Notes: generated from the letters alone by a model not told the origin. A stretch of 64,000 nucleotides of DNA from JAUSIF01 sp040901465 (GCA_040901465.1 JBBDYN010000012.1:1-64000), one strand, 5' to 3'; positions 48,534 through 58,024 are shown, numbered from the stretch's first letter. Made by a program: numbers and translations.

Positions 48534-48566
48534 TAAAAAACCCCTCCCGCCTGAGCGAGAGGAGGC
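48534..48566 (-). terminator. Terminator of the cold-shock gene
   Basis: On the minus strand a GC-rich hairpin (CTCTCGC, loop, GCGGGAG) is followed by a TTTTTT run. It lies about 100 bases after the cold-shock stop, with the PilZ gene converging from the other side. Confidence 0.55.
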
Positions 48567-48662
48567 TTCCGCCGACTGCGCTGCGACCGCCATTACATCC
48601 GTGGTCGGGCGCGCTGCAATCAGGCGGGGGCAGGTCTCCCTGCCCTAACCGTGGTCGGCTCG

Positions 48663-48872
48663 TCAGACGGCGCGGAGATTTTCCGCGGCTTCCTTGCCGT
48701 TCTTCGGGCTCTTCACAACGTCGAACGAGACCTTCTGGCCTTCATTCAAATTGTACATGCCCGCACGCTCGACAGCGCTGATGTGGACGAAAACGTCCTT
48801 GCCGCCGTCATCGGGCTGGATAAATCCATAACCCTTTTGCGCGTTAAACCACTTTACCGTTCCGGTGCTCAT
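48663..48872 (-). CDS. cspA: Cold-shock protein, CspA family
   Basis: 69 residues: TGTVKWFNAQKGYGFIQPDD and DVFVHISAVERAGMYNL contain RNP1 (KGYGFI) and RNP2 (VFVHIS), the single-strand nucleic-acid-binding motifs. It acts as RNA chaperone. The long upstream gene-free region may be its leader. Confidence 0.95.
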   Translation of the reverse strand: MSTGTVKWFNAQKGYGFIQPDDGGKDVFVHISAVERAGMYNLNEGQKVSFDVVKSPKNGKEAAENLRAV

Positions 48873-49185
48873 CGAGAGCCCTTTCTTCGTGCGTGTGTCA
48901 GATAGGTCGCGCTTGCACGCAACCTCAGTTTTCCATCGATGTTTTGGAGAAGGTCCTTCAGCATCGCGTGGATCGCGCCACGCAGGGCCAAGTCGTTCGG
49001 CCGAAAACTCGATGCGTGGTAGATAGGCGCAAAATACGCCTGATTCAAGGCCTGCCCTTGATATTCCGCAATTGCCGTTCGCAAGCCGCTGAATTTGCTG
49101 CTAAGATTAGGTATGTCGCTGATTGCATGACGAGTCGCCGCCCGCCCCGAGCGGGGGCGGCTCGCATGTTTTTGGGGAGATCAAC
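48873..49185. other. Region upstream of cspA with little coding evidence
   Basis: A leftward frame of 71 codons (48869-49084) is open and overlaps the cspA start, but it has no clear ribosome site and no motif, so I do not call it. The region could hold a cspA leader. Near 49135-49165 a GC-rich hairpin followed by GTTTTT may terminate a transcript. Confidence 0.4.
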
Positions 49186-49383
49186 GTGAAGACACACAAG
49201 TTCACAATCGGACAAACCGTGCGTTACACTTCCGGCACCGTCGGCCGGCCGGGGGCGAGCGGCACGTACAAGGTCGTGCGGGTTCTGCCGCTGGAAAACG
49301 ACGAGCAGCAGTACCGGATCAAGAGCGCGCATGAAGCGCACGAGCGCGTGGCCCGCGAAAGCCAGCTCGACCGGGCGACCTGA
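49186..49383 (+). CDS. Small conserved hypothetical protein
   Basis: 65 residues, GTG start with GGGGAGA upstream. KTHKFTIGQTVRYTSGTVG and YKVVRVLPLENDEQQYRIKS, then HERVARESQL, a pattern I know from short Rhizobiales proteins; it looks like a small beta barrel. Role unknown. Confidence 0.7.
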   Translation: MKTHKFTIGQTVRYTSGTVGRPGASGTYKVVRVLPLENDEQQYRIKSAHEAHERVARESQLDRAT

Positions 49384-49384
49384 T

Positions 49385-49871
49385 TCAACGGCGCCAACCG
49401 TATCGCGGCACCGTGGCCGTATAGCGCCGATACTCATCCCCGAATTTCGTCTCGAGATACCTCTCCTCGCGCAAGATTACGCCGTAGTGGATGACGAGCG
49501 CGAAGGCGACGAGCGCGACAAGAACCCAGTCCGAGGCAAGCCCGAAGGCAATTCCGGCGATCAGCAGACTGAGACCCCAATACATCGGATTGCGGGTGCG
49601 CGCGAAAATATCGCTCGTCACGAGGGCGGTTGAAGGCCGCCAAGGTTTCACCTACCGTGCCGGAACGCGCGAACGCACGCGTCGCGCGCAACGATATGAA
49701 AGTCGCGAGCGCAATCAACACCACCGCGAGCGCGTAACGCGCGTAGGGCGGGAGCGCCGCGACCCAGCCGATCGGCGCGAGCCGGTCGAAGGCGACGCCA
49801 GCGACGACCGCGATGAGCGCCAGAAGCGGCGGCGGCGCAATCACGCCGGCAGTGTCGGGAGATTTCGTCAT
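49385..49871 (-). pseudogene. Isoprenylcysteine methyltransferase-like membrane protein, frameshifted
   Basis: The first part (LLALIAVVAGVAFDRLAPIG, YALAVVLIALATFISLRATR) and the second (KPWRPSTALVTSDIFARTRN, PMYWGLSLLIAGIAFGLASD, REERYLETKFGDEYRRY) join as one ICMT/PEMT-type methyltransferase. One base too many near 49650 shifts the frame. The ATG at 49871 overlaps the stop of the upstream hydrolase, so they form an operon. Confidence 0.75.
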
Positions 49872-50568
49872 GCGCCGAACCAGTTCACCAAATGCTTCGT
49901 CACCGCCTCGGGCTGTTCCAATGTCGAAAGATGGCCGCAATCGGTGATGATCTCAAGCTGCGCGCCGGGTATCGCGCCGGCGATCTCCTTATTGGCCGCA
50001 ATCGGCGTGATGCGATCGCCCTCGCCGACGATCACAAGCGCCGGCGAACGGATCGTCGGCAGCGTCGGGCGGGAGTCGATCCGGGCAATAAGCGCCTTCG
50101 ACTGGCGGACGAATACCTCGGCCCCGGTCTCGATCAGCATCGCGTCCACGATCGCGCGCAATTGCGTGTCACCCTGCCGCTGCTCGTGCACGAGCACTGG
50201 CCAGAGCGCGTCATTCACCTCCATCAGACGCCCCTCTTCAGCCAGCGCGATCAACTTCGGGCGGCGTTCGGTCTGCTCGGGCGTGTCGGCGCGCGCGGCC
50301 GTGTGGAGGAGCGCGAGCTTCGCCACGCGATCCGGCGCTGTCGCAAGATTTCATAGGAGATGTAGCCATCCATCGACAGACCCACGAGATGGAACCGTGG
50401 CGGCACATGTTTGAGAATCGCGCGCGCGATCTCGGCCATGGTGTCGGCCGCCGTGTGGTTCGCGACGGTGACGGAGCCAAGCCGCCAGAGCGCGGGAATC
50501 TGATCGGCATAGAGCCGCGCCGAGCAAGCAAGGCCCGGAATCAGCACGAATGGAACGGACTTGGACAT
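49868..50568 (-). pseudogene. Alpha/beta hydrolase with a frameshift
   Basis: The first part (VPFVLIPGLACSARLYADQI, HLVGLSMDGYISYEIL with the nucleophile serine in GLSMDG) and the second (VAKLALLHTAARADTPEQTE, SPALVIVGEGDRITPIAAN, ITDCGHLSTLEQPEAV with Asp and His) make one hydrolase. One base missing near 50345 breaks it. The nucleophile motif is G-L-S-M-D. Confidence 0.78.
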
Positions 50569-50834
50569 AATGAGAGTTTCCTATAGTGGATCGCACAACT
50601 TTGCGTCGCAATGGCCCATTCACCCTGGCCATAGAGTGGCCCCCACAGCCGCGGAAATATGCGTGATTCGACATTGACTTCGGCGCGTTAGTTCCTATTT
50701 TGCGGTGCGTCGACCGAAGCAAATCAGCGAATTGCGCTCCTCCCGTCGACCGCCCGCCCGCCCTCGATCCGCGATGGCTTGGCTTTACCGGAGCGCCAAG
50801 ATCAGCGCGATGAGCGCGCTGGACACGGAACTAC
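50569..50834. other. Divergent promoter region between hydrolase and helicase
   Basis: 266 bp with no supported gene. It is visibly more AT-rich than its surroundings and should hold promoters for both directions; I could not identify clear boxes. Confidence 0.4.
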
Positions 50835-52178
50835 ATGTCATTTGACCAACTTGGACTGAGCGACAAGGTGCAAGCCGCTGTCGCCGCGTCCGGCTATACG
50901 ATCCCCACCCCCATTCAAGAACAGGCAATTCCGCACGTTCTCGCCCGCCGCGACGTTCTCGGCATCGCGCAAACCGGCACCGGCAAGACGGCAGCCTTCA
51001 CGCTGCCCATGCTGACGCTCCTGGAAAAGGGCCGCGCGCGAGCGCGCATGCCGCGCACGCTAATCCTCGAGCCGACGCGCGAACTCGCGGCCCAGGTGGA
51101 AGAGAGCTTCGAGAAATACGGCAAGAACCACAAGCTCAACCTCGCCCTCTTGATCGGCGGCGTCTCATTCGACGATCAAATTATGAAGCTCACGCGCGGC
51201 GTCGATGTGCTGATTGCGACTCCGGGCCGGCTGCTCGATCATTTCGAGCGCGGGCGGCTGTTGCTTTCGGGCATCGAAATTCTCGTCATCGACGAATCCG
51301 ACCGCATGCTCGACATGGGCTTCATCCCGGACATCGAGCGCATCTGCAAGCTCGTACCGTTCACGCGCCAGACACTGTTTTTCTCGGCCACCATGCCGCC
51401 GGAAATCCAGCGGCTCGTCGGCCAATTTCTGCACAACCCGGTGACGGTCGAAGTCTCTCGTCGGGCAACGACCGTTTCCACCACCACGCAACTGCTCGTC
51501 TCCTCGGCTGCCGATCCGGAAAAAAAGCGCGAAGTTCTGCGCAAGCTTATGCGCAGCGAGCCGGGGCTGAAAAACGGGATCATTTTCTGCAACCGCAAGA
51601 CCGAGGTAGCGAAGCTGCACCGCTCGCTCGTCAAACACGGTTTCTCGTCGATCGCGCTGCACGGCGACATGGACCAGCGCTCGCGCATGAACGCGCTGGA
51701 ATCCTTCCGCAACGGCGAAATCTTGTTCCTGATCGCGAGCGACGTGGCGGCACGCGGGCTCGATATTCCCGACGTGAGCCACGTGTTCAATTTCGATGTC
51801 CCGCATCATGCCGAGGACTATGTGCATCGGATTGGCCGCACCGGCCGCGCCGGCCGCAGCGGCGCCGCGATCACCCTCGCGTCGCCTACCGACGGCAAGT
51901 CGCTCGCCGCGATCGAAAAGCTGATCGGGCAGAAAATTCCCTGGCGGGAGCGGGCGGCGGACGGCAATAGTCCGGAAGGGCCTGGGCCCCTGCCGCAACC
52001 CGAAAGGCAGCCGAGGACGCAATCACGGCCGGATCGGCGGCCGGCCCATCGCGAACCGCCCCGCCCCGCCCAGACCGCCCAGCCCAAGCCTTCGCAGCGG
52101 CCGGTGGAAAGCCCGGAAACAGCGACGTCGCACCTTCCCGCCTTCCTATTGCGGCCGGTGCCACTCAAGGCCGAATAA
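50835..52178 (+). CDS. rhlE: DEAD-box RNA helicase, RhlE-like, with DESD motif II
   Basis: 447 residues. Q motif (PTPIQEQ), Walker A AQTGTGKT (45-52), PTRELA, TPGR, motif II as DESD (153-156) rather than DEAD, SAT, IIFCNRK, ARGLDIPDV and HRIGRTGRAG are all present. The C-terminal 70 residues are proline/glutamine/arginine-rich, as in RhlE proteins, and bind RNA. It unwinds RNA in ribosome assembly or decay. Confidence 0.92.
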   Translation: MSFDQLGLSDKVQAAVAASGYTIPTPIQEQAIPHVLARRDVLGIAQTGTGKTAAFTLPMLTLLEKGRARARMPRTLILEPTRELAAQVEESFEKYGKNHKLNLALLIGGVSFDDQIMKLTRGVDVLIATPGRLLDHFERGRLLLSGIEILVIDESDRMLDMGFIPDIERICKLVPFTRQTLFFSATMPPEIQRLVGQFLHNPVTVEVSRRATTVSTTTQLLVSSAADPEKKREVLRKLMRSEPGLKNGIIFCNRKTEVAKLHRSLVKHGFSSIALHGDMDQRSRMNALESFRNGEILFLIASDVAARGLDIPDVSHVFNFDVPHHAEDYVHRIGRTGRAGRSGAAITLASPTDGKSLAAIEKLIGQKIPWRERAADGNSPEGPGPLPQPERQPRTQSRPDRRPAHREPPRPAQTAQPKPSQRPVESPETATSHLPAFLLRPVPLKAE

Positions 52179-52307
52179 CCCCCGGTTACGGCGATCCATC
52201 TACCGGGAAAGCCAGCGAATTTACCGCTCGTTCACAACCGCCCCTTAGTCTCGACGGCCAAGTTGGTTGGGTACGGATCCGACTCCCGTCACGGGAGCGG
52301 CCCGGCA

Positions 52308-53387
52308 ATGGCGCTTGCAGGCATGACCGATCACGACGAGCACGCGCGCACGATCGCCTACGCGGAGACTGCGCTCGGCCAAATCAAGGCGCTGAGGCAG
52401 CCGGCCACGCCGCGCAATTTTGAGATTTGGTACACCTACGCGACCGGCCACAATCAAGAGCTCAATCAGTTCATCAACGACACGCTGGTCCGCGAAGGCC
52501 AGTTGACCGAAGAGGATCTCGCGCGCGCGTACGACCAGCACCTGTCGCCCATCCGCTTCAGCGATCGCGTCGACGAAGTCGGCGCGCGGATTGTCGGCGA
52601 GATCGAACAAGTGATGTCGATGATCGACGCGGCGATCGGACAATCGACGGATTTCTCGCAATCACTCGCCGGCGCGCACCAGGAGATCATCAGCTCCGGG
52701 GACCGCGATCAGTTGCGGTTCATCGTCGAGACGCTGGTGCGCGCGACGAAGGAAGTCGAAGAAGCGAACCAAACGCTGCAGAAGCGGCTCGTCGACTCGC
52801 GCGAGGAAATCAGCGTCCTGCAGGAAAACCTCGAGGTAGTGCGCACGGAGTCGCTGACCGACCCGCTGACCACGCTCGCCAACCGAAAATTCTTCGAGGA
52901 ATCGATCAAGCAGTTCGTCGAAGAGGCTGCGACCAAGGATATTCCGCTCTCGGTGATCCTGACCGACATCGATCACTTCAAGAAATTCAACGACACCTAC
53001 GGCCATCTCACCGGCGACCAGGTGCTGCGGCTCGTCGCGATCGCGCTCAAGCAGAACGTGAAGGGCCAGGACGTGGCTGCGCGCTATGGGGGCGAGGAAT
53101 TCGTCGTGCTGTTGCCGAAGACCGCGCTGATGGCCGGCGTTACGGTCGCGGATCACATCCGGCGCGCGGTCATGGGCAAGGAATTGATGCGCCGCTCGAC
53201 CGGCGAAACGCTCGGCCGGGTCACGATTTCGCTCGGCGTCGCGAACTGGCGCAAGGGCGATACAATCGGCACCCTCCTGGAACGCGCCGATGCCTGCCTT
53301 TACGCGGCCAAGCGCGCGGGGCGCAATTGCGTGGTCGCGGAAACCGCGCTCGAATCCGAAGCGGAAGTCGAAGCAAAAGTAGCCTAA
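52308..53387 (+). CDS. Diguanylate cyclase with N-terminal sensory-like domain
   Basis: 359 residues from ATG 52308 (52323 also possible). The N-terminal half (IKALRQPATPRNFEIWYTYA, ELNQFINDTLVREGQLTEED) is a helical domain found before GGDEF in Rhizobiales, then a coiled linker. The GGDEF domain has SLTDPLTTLANRKFF and RYGGEEFVVLLPKT, an active motif. The usual RxxD I-site reads KGQD. It makes cyclic di-GMP. Confidence 0.9.
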   Translation: MALAGMTDHDEHARTIAYAETALGQIKALRQPATPRNFEIWYTYATGHNQELNQFINDTLVREGQLTEEDLARAYDQHLSPIRFSDRVDEVGARIVGEIEQVMSMIDAAIGQSTDFSQSLAGAHQEIISSGDRDQLRFIVETLVRATKEVEEANQTLQKRLVDSREEISVLQENLEVVRTESLTDPLTTLANRKFFEESIKQFVEEAATKDIPLSVILTDIDHFKKFNDTYGHLTGDQVLRLVAIALKQNVKGQDVAARYGGEEFVVLLPKTALMAGVTVADHIRRAVMGKELMRRSTGETLGRVTISLGVANWRKGDTIGTLLERADACLYAAKRAGRNCVVAETALESEAEVEAKVA

Positions 53388-53399
53388 GCAGTCACAATC

Positions 53400-53777
53400 C
53401 TAATGTCGGCGTCCGTTGCGCCTGCGCACTGGCTTGCGCCGTTGCGGCCTGATCGCGGCCGTACGCTGTGCCGCGCCTAGCGCGGCGCGGGCCCATTGGG
53501 CGAATTCCTCGGGCTCGTCGAGCAGCCGATCGGGCAGTCGCCAATAGGACATCACGACCCGGCGGCCCTTCGCTCCGTAAGAAAACGGACCGGAGCCTTC
53601 GGCACGAAAAGCGGGCATCGTTTCCGCATCGACCTTCAGATAGAGCTCACCGTCGGACACGAGGGCAAACATGATGCCCTCGGCAAAAATGCCGATGCCC
53701 CCGAACATGCGGCGGATCGAAACAGATCCGAATGAAGAGAGAAGTTCCTTAAGTTGCTCGGGGTCGTTGAGCGACAC
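53400..53777 (-). CDS. TfoX N-terminal domain protein
   Basis: 125 residues. SFGSVSIRRMFGGIGIFAEG and MFALVSDGELYLKVDAETM are the TfoX/Sxy N-domain. Single-domain versions are common in alphaproteobacteria and their role is unknown; they are not competence regulators by proof. The tail is basic. It starts 3 bases after the sufA stop. Confidence 0.85.
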   Translation of the reverse strand: MSLNDPEQLKELLSSFGSVSIRRMFGGIGIFAEGIMFALVSDGELYLKVDAETMPAFRAEGSGPFSYGAKGRRVVMSYWRLPDRLLDEPEEFAQWARAALGAAQRTAAIRPQRRKPVRRRNGRRH

Positions 53778-53780
53778 GGA

Positions 53781-54167
53781 TCAGGCACGGCCCTCGACGA
53801 GCTCGGCCTTGGCCGGCGCGAGCGTCACAGACTCGCCGCAGCCGCAGGCCGACGTCTCGTTCGGATTGCGGAACACGAAGCGGGCGGAGAGCTTGTCGAC
53901 CGTGAAATCCATCTCGGTGCCGAACAGAAACAGGATCGCTGCGGGATCGATCAGGACGCGCACGCCATTCGCATCGACGACTTCGTCGCCTTTGCCGGGG
54001 GTTTCGGCGACGTCCATCGTGTAGGTCATGCCGGCGCAACCGCCCTTCTTCACGCCGAGGCGCACGCCCGCCACGGGCTTCTCTGCGCGCGCAACGATCT
54101 CGCGGATGCGCGCGGCAGCGGCGTCGGTGACGCTGAGAACGGCGGGCTTCGGGCGGACTTCGGCCAT
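53781..54167 (-). CDS. sufA: A-type iron-sulfur carrier SufA
   Basis: 128 residues. GVRLGVKKGGCAGMTYTMD and NETSACGCGESVTL supply the three conserved cysteines (GGC and CGC). It accepts clusters from SufBCD and passes them on. It is separated from sufT by two secreted-protein genes but on the same strand. Confidence 0.92.
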   Translation of the reverse strand: MAEVRPKPAVLSVTDAAAARIREIVARAEKPVAGVRLGVKKGGCAGMTYTMDVAETPGKGDEVVDANGVRVLIDPAAILFLFGTEMDFTVDKLSARFVFRNPNETSACGCGESVTLAPAKAELVEGRA

Positions 54168-54290
54168 GATTCCGGTTCCGGCTCCTTGGAGCCTAAAGGG
54201 AAGCTAATCTTACATAAATCAACATGGGGTGAACAGGACCGGGACGCAACCCCGCTTTGCGTGCCCTGCGGCCCTTGCCGGGCCAAGGGG

Positions 54291-54626
54291 CTATTTGCAG
54301 GTCACGGAATCCACGTTCAGGAGCACAAGGGATTCGGCGTCCACGACCTTGCCGGAGGCGCTGAACGTCGTGCCTTGGGTGCAGCTCCCAGGCGGCTGAC
54401 CGCGGCCCCACAGCTGCTTCACGGCACAAGCGCCGGCCGGCGTGCCCTGCGGCGTGATGATCCAGATGCGCTCACCGGGCTCCGGTTCGCCCCGTTCGAT
54501 CTTTTGAATCGTTCCGGTCAAGTTCGCGCGCGAGCCTTCCTTGCATTGGCGCTGGGCCTCCGCTGCCTGCGGAAAAATTGCCGCACCGGCGGCGGCGAGA
54601 ATTGCAAGCGGGACGAATCTGCGCAC
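54291..54626 (-). CDS. Small secreted protein, paralogue 1
   Basis: 111 residues. A signal peptide (ending PQAAEA) leads to a cysteine-containing beta domain (CKEGSRANLTGTIQKIERG, RIWIITPQGTPAGACAVKQL). It shares this plan with the gene at 54724. No family named; periplasmic. Confidence 0.7.
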   Translation of the reverse strand: MRRFVPLAILAAAGAAIFPQAAEAQRQCKEGSRANLTGTIQKIERGEPEPGERIWIITPQGTPAGACAVKQLWGRGQPPGSCTQGTTFSASGKVVDAESLVLLNVDSVTCK

Positions 54627-54723
54627 GATTTTCTCCGCGCAAATTTCAGCAATTCAATTGCAACTCATCCTGTCCACATCCAAGACCATAAATATAGCAT
54701 TGTCGGACAACCGTCCCGATGCG

Positions 54724-54978
54724 CTAAATTTCCCCCTTGCGCGCACCCCGCGGGAAGTCGTCCGTTGCCCCAGAGCTCATCATTCCGCATTGGGCGATCG
54801 GCGCATCGCGCGGAACGACGATCCATTGGTAATCCCCGTCCTTAAGTCTCTGCTGCGTGGCGCGATGTATCGTCCCTCTCACGGTGGCGGAAGCGCCATC
54901 CTCGCACCCGCGTTGGGCTAGAGTAGGTGCTACGCCGAATAGGCCGAACGTGCAGACAGCAAGCACCAGAGCGCGCAT
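54724..54978 (-). CDS. Small secreted protein, paralogue 2, possibly truncated
   Basis: 84 residues. A signal (LAVCTFGLFGVAPTLAQRGC) then CEDGASATVRGTIHRATQQ and YQWIVVPRDAPIAQCGMMS, matching the first half of the domain at 54291. It ends early (FPRGARKGEI), lacking the last strands, so it may be truncated or frameshifted. Confidence 0.6.
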   Translation of the reverse strand: MRALVLAVCTFGLFGVAPTLAQRGCEDGASATVRGTIHRATQQRLKDGDYQWIVVPRDAPIAQCGMMSSGATDDFPRGARKGEI

Positions 54979-55034
54979 GGGTTACATCCAAAAAATTGAT
55001 GATTACTGCTGTCGAAAACGAGTCGCCCCAGCTT

Positions 55035-55433
55035 TTACCAAAGGTTCAGCGCGAGCCTCGCCTCTTCCGACATGCGGCTCTGATCCCAGGGCGGATCGAA
55101 GGTGACATTGACCTTGACCGGGCCGACGCCCTGAACCGAGCTGACCGCGTTCTCCACCATGCCGGGCAGTTCGACCGCGGCCGGACAATTGGGCGAGGTC
55201 AGCGTCATGTCGACGGTGACAGCGCGGTCGTCGGCAATGTCGACCTTGTAGATCAGCCCGAGCTCGTAGATGTCGACCGGGATTTCCGGGTCATAGACGG
55301 TCTTCAGGCCACCGACGATGTCATCGGTGAGGCGCGCGAGCTCCTCCGGCGGAATCGCCGACTCGATCCTGGGCAGGTTCGGCGCCTCGGCGGCGGCCGC
55401 CTGCTGTTCGGGGTTGGTCTTCTCGTCTCTCAT
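55035..55433 (-). CDS. sufT: SufT-like DUF59 protein
   Basis: 132 residues. LKTVYDPEIPVDIYELGLIY and MTLTSPNCPAAVELPGMVEN are the DUF59 (MIP18/PaaD-like) motifs with the conserved cysteine in SPNCP. It helps mature iron-sulfur proteins. The ATG overlaps the sufS stop. Confidence 0.92.
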   Translation of the reverse strand: MRDEKTNPEQQAAAAEAPNLPRIESAIPPEELARLTDDIVGGLKTVYDPEIPVDIYELGLIYKVDIADDRAVTVDMTLTSPNCPAAVELPGMVENAVSSVQGVGPVKVNVTFDPPWDQSRMSEEARLALNLW

Positions 55434-56683
55434 GCGAACAAATCCTGCGCCTTCAGGAGCGCCTCGGCAAGAACGTCGATCTCCGCGGCCGTATTATATA
55501 GCGCAAATGACGCCCGACATGTGGCGGTCGTGCCGAAGCGGCGCAAGAGCGGCAGCGCGCAATGAGTGCCGGCGCGGACCGCGACCCCGGAACGGTCGAT
55601 CACGGTCGCGACATCGTGCGGATGCGCGCCCTTCATTTCGAAGGAAATGATCGCGCCCTTGTCCTTGGCGCGGCCCAGGATGCGGAGGCTGTTAATGCGG
55701 GAGAGCCGGTCGGTCGCGAGCTTGAGGAGTTCGTCCTCGTGGGCGCGGATGCGCGCCTTGCCGAGCGAGCGCACGTAATCGATCGCCGCGGCAAGCCCGA
55801 TTGCCGGCACGATCGCGGGCGTGCCCGCCTCGAATTTGTGGGGCGGCTCGCCGTACGTGACGTTGTCCTCGGTGACTTCGCGGATCATCTCGCCACCGCC
55901 GTTGTAGGGCGGCAATTCGTCGAGCCATTTCTTCTTCGCGTAGAGGACGCCGATGCCCGACGGCCCGTAGAGCTTGTGTCCGGTGAAGACATAGAAATCG
56001 CAGTCGATGTCCTGCACGTCGACCGGCAGATGCACCGCGGCCTGGCTGCCATCGATCAGAACCGGGACATTATGTGCGTGGGCGATGCGCACGACGTCCT
56101 TCACCGGCACGATGGTGCCGAGCGCGTTCGACATGTGCGTAATCGCGACGATCTTCGTGCGCGAAGTAAACAGCCTTTCGAATTCTTCCGGCAGGAAATT
56201 TCCGTCCTCGTCGACCGGCGCCCACTTGATCACGGCGCCCGTGCGCTCGCGATGGAAATGCCAGGGCACGATGTTGGAATGGTGCTCGAGGATCGAAAGG
56301 ATAATCTCGTCGCCTTCCCTGATCTTGGCGAGACCGTAGGACGAGGCGACGAGATTGATCGCCTCGGTCGCGTTGCGGGTGAAGACGATCTCGGCGGAGG
56401 ATTCGGCGTTGAGGAACCCGCGAACGGTCTCACGCGCGTTCTCGTAGCCCTCGGTCGCGGCGTTGGCAAGGAAATGCAAGCCGCGATGGACGTTGGCGTA
56501 TTCCTTCTCGTAGACCTCGCGCATGCGGTCGAGCACCGCACGCGGCTTCTGCGCGGAGGCGGCATTGTCGAGATAGACGAGCGACTTGCCGTAAACTTCG
56601 CGTGAAAGAATGGGGAAATCGGCGCGCACGCGTCCGATGTCATAGCTGCCGTCCTTCACCGCCGGGTGCAGCCAGTCGGTCAC
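55430..56683 (-). CDS. sufS: Cysteine desulfurase SufS
   Basis: 417 residues from GTG 56683, overlapping the sufD stop. The pyridoxal-phosphate lysine is Lys237 (FTGHKLYGPSG) and the catalytic cysteine Cys375 (RAGTHCALP), the group II arrangement. It supplies sulfur to SufBCD, usually with SufE or SufU, neither of which is seen here. Confidence 0.94.
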   Translation of the reverse strand: MTDWLHPAVKDGSYDIGRVRADFPILSREVYGKSLVYLDNAASAQKPRAVLDRMREVYEKEYANVHRGLHFLANAATEGYENARETVRGFLNAESSAEIVFTRNATEAINLVASSYGLAKIREGDEIILSILEHHSNIVPWHFHRERTGAVIKWAPVDEDGNFLPEEFERLFTSRTKIVAITHMSNALGTIVPVKDVVRIAHAHNVPVLIDGSQAAVHLPVDVQDIDCDFYVFTGHKLYGPSGIGVLYAKKKWLDELPPYNGGGEMIREVTEDNVTYGEPPHKFEAGTPAIVPAIGLAAAIDYVRSLGKARIRAHEDELLKLATDRLSRINSLRILGRAKDKGAIISFEMKGAHPHDVATVIDRSGVAVRAGTHCALPLLRRFGTTATCRASFALYNTAAEIDVLAEALLKAQDLFA

Positions 56684-58014
56684 GATACGCGCTCCCGCGC
56701 GGTAAGCCAGCCTGCCGCGCGCGCAATTAGCGCCCCGCGCACGCCGTCGTGCGCGATCTGCTCGAGTGCCTCGCCAAAAAACGCTTGAATCAAGAGCGCC
56801 TCGGCTTGCTTGCGCGGAATGCCGCGCGCCATGAGATAGAACAGCAATTGCGCGTCGATCGCGCCCGACGTGGCGCCGTGCGCGCATTGCACGTCGTCGG
56901 CGAAAATCTCGAGCTCGGGCTTATGATCAGCCTCGGCACCCTCGGCGAGTAGGAGCGCCCCGAGCGACATGCGGGCATCGGTCTTTTGCGCGTCGGGCCG
57001 CACGACGATGCGGCCCTGGACGATCCCGCGGCTCGTTTCGTCGAGCACGGACTTGAAGAGTTCGCGACTGGTGCAGTCGGGCACAGCGTGATCGACGAGC
57101 AGCGTCGTGTCGGCATGCTGGCGGTCGCGCAAGAGCGTGGCTCCTGCGAGCCGTGCATTTGAATGTTGTCCCGAGAAGCGAAATGTCGCGCTGTGGCGCG
57201 AGATCACCGCGCCCGTCGTCAGCGCACAGGTCGAGACCTCGGCGTTACCGCCGATCTCGGCAAGGAGCGTCGACAGATGCAGTGCGGCATCGCCCTCGAT
57301 TTGCAGGCGCACGAGCGAGGCAATCGCGCGGTCAGCCACATGCATCTCGAGCGCCGAATTGACCTGATAGCCGATGCCGTTCGGACCCTCGAAACTCTCG
57401 ACCAGCGTGGCGTTGCTGCGCGTGCCGACGATGAATAGCGTGCGGGCGAAGGCTGCCGCGGCGTCACCGGCGAAGACATGACGGACATAGATCGGGCGTT
57501 CGAGCAAGGTCCTCTCGCCCACATCGATCAACACGCCGTCGTTCAGGAATGCGGTATTGAGCGCGAGCGCCGCGTCAGGCGTCTCGGGCTTCAAGACAGC
57601 GATGCGCCTGGCGAGCGGATGCTTTTCCGCGAGCGCGCGGGCGAGCGGAACGATCGTGAGGCCCTTCTCAAGGCCCTTCAGATCGGAGAGCTCCGGTACG
57701 AATGCGCCGTTGACGAGCACGAGCCGGCGCAGATCGGCGCGTGCAAGCGGATCGAATTTCCTGGCCCGTGCGATCGCCGCCGCATCGGGCGGGCCCGCAA
57801 GCGGCGCGGCCTCCCGGAGCAGCGTGCGCAGGTCGGTATACTTCCATTCCTCGATGCGCCGATGCGGCAGGCCGGTATCCGCGAACGTGGCCAATGCCCT
57901 CTCGCGCAGGCGAGCGAAATCAGGCCCGCCGGGCAAGCGCGTCTTCGTTGCCTCGAAAGCCGCGACTAGTGCTTGTTCCGCTGCGGTGCGCGTGGGCCTG
58001 ACTTCGGCATTCAT
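56680..58014 (-). CDS. sufD: Scaffold protein SufD
   Basis: 444 residues from ATG 58014 with GAGGAAAC upstream. RRIEEWKYTDLRTLL at the start and KTDARMSLGALLLAEGAEAD, QCAHGATSGAIDAQLLFYLM near the end are SufB/SufD-family signatures, including the conserved histidine in CAHG. It forms the SufBC2D scaffold. Confidence 0.94.
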   Translation of the reverse strand: MNAEVRPTRTAAEQALVAAFEATKTRLPGGPDFARLRERALATFADTGLPHRRIEEWKYTDLRTLLREAAPLAGPPDAAAIARARKFDPLARADLRRLVLVNGAFVPELSDLKGLEKGLTIVPLARALAEKHPLARRIAVLKPETPDAALALNTAFLNDGVLIDVGERTLLERPIYVRHVFAGDAAAAFARTLFIVGTRSNATLVESFEGPNGIGYQVNSALEMHVADRAIASLVRLQIEGDAALHLSTLLAEIGGNAEVSTCALTTGAVISRHSATFRFSGQHSNARLAGATLLRDRQHADTTLLVDHAVPDCTSRELFKSVLDETSRGIVQGRIVVRPDAQKTDARMSLGALLLAEGAEADHKPELEIFADDVQCAHGATSGAIDAQLLFYLMARGIPRKQAEALLIQAFFGEALEQIAHDGVRGALIARAAGWLTARERVS

Positions 58015-58024
58015 TGCCGTTTCC

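Noticed and set aside
48869..49084. Leftward 71-codon frame overlapping the start of cspA
   Set aside because: No ribosome site or recognised pattern; it is more likely the untranslated leader of the cold-shock gene.
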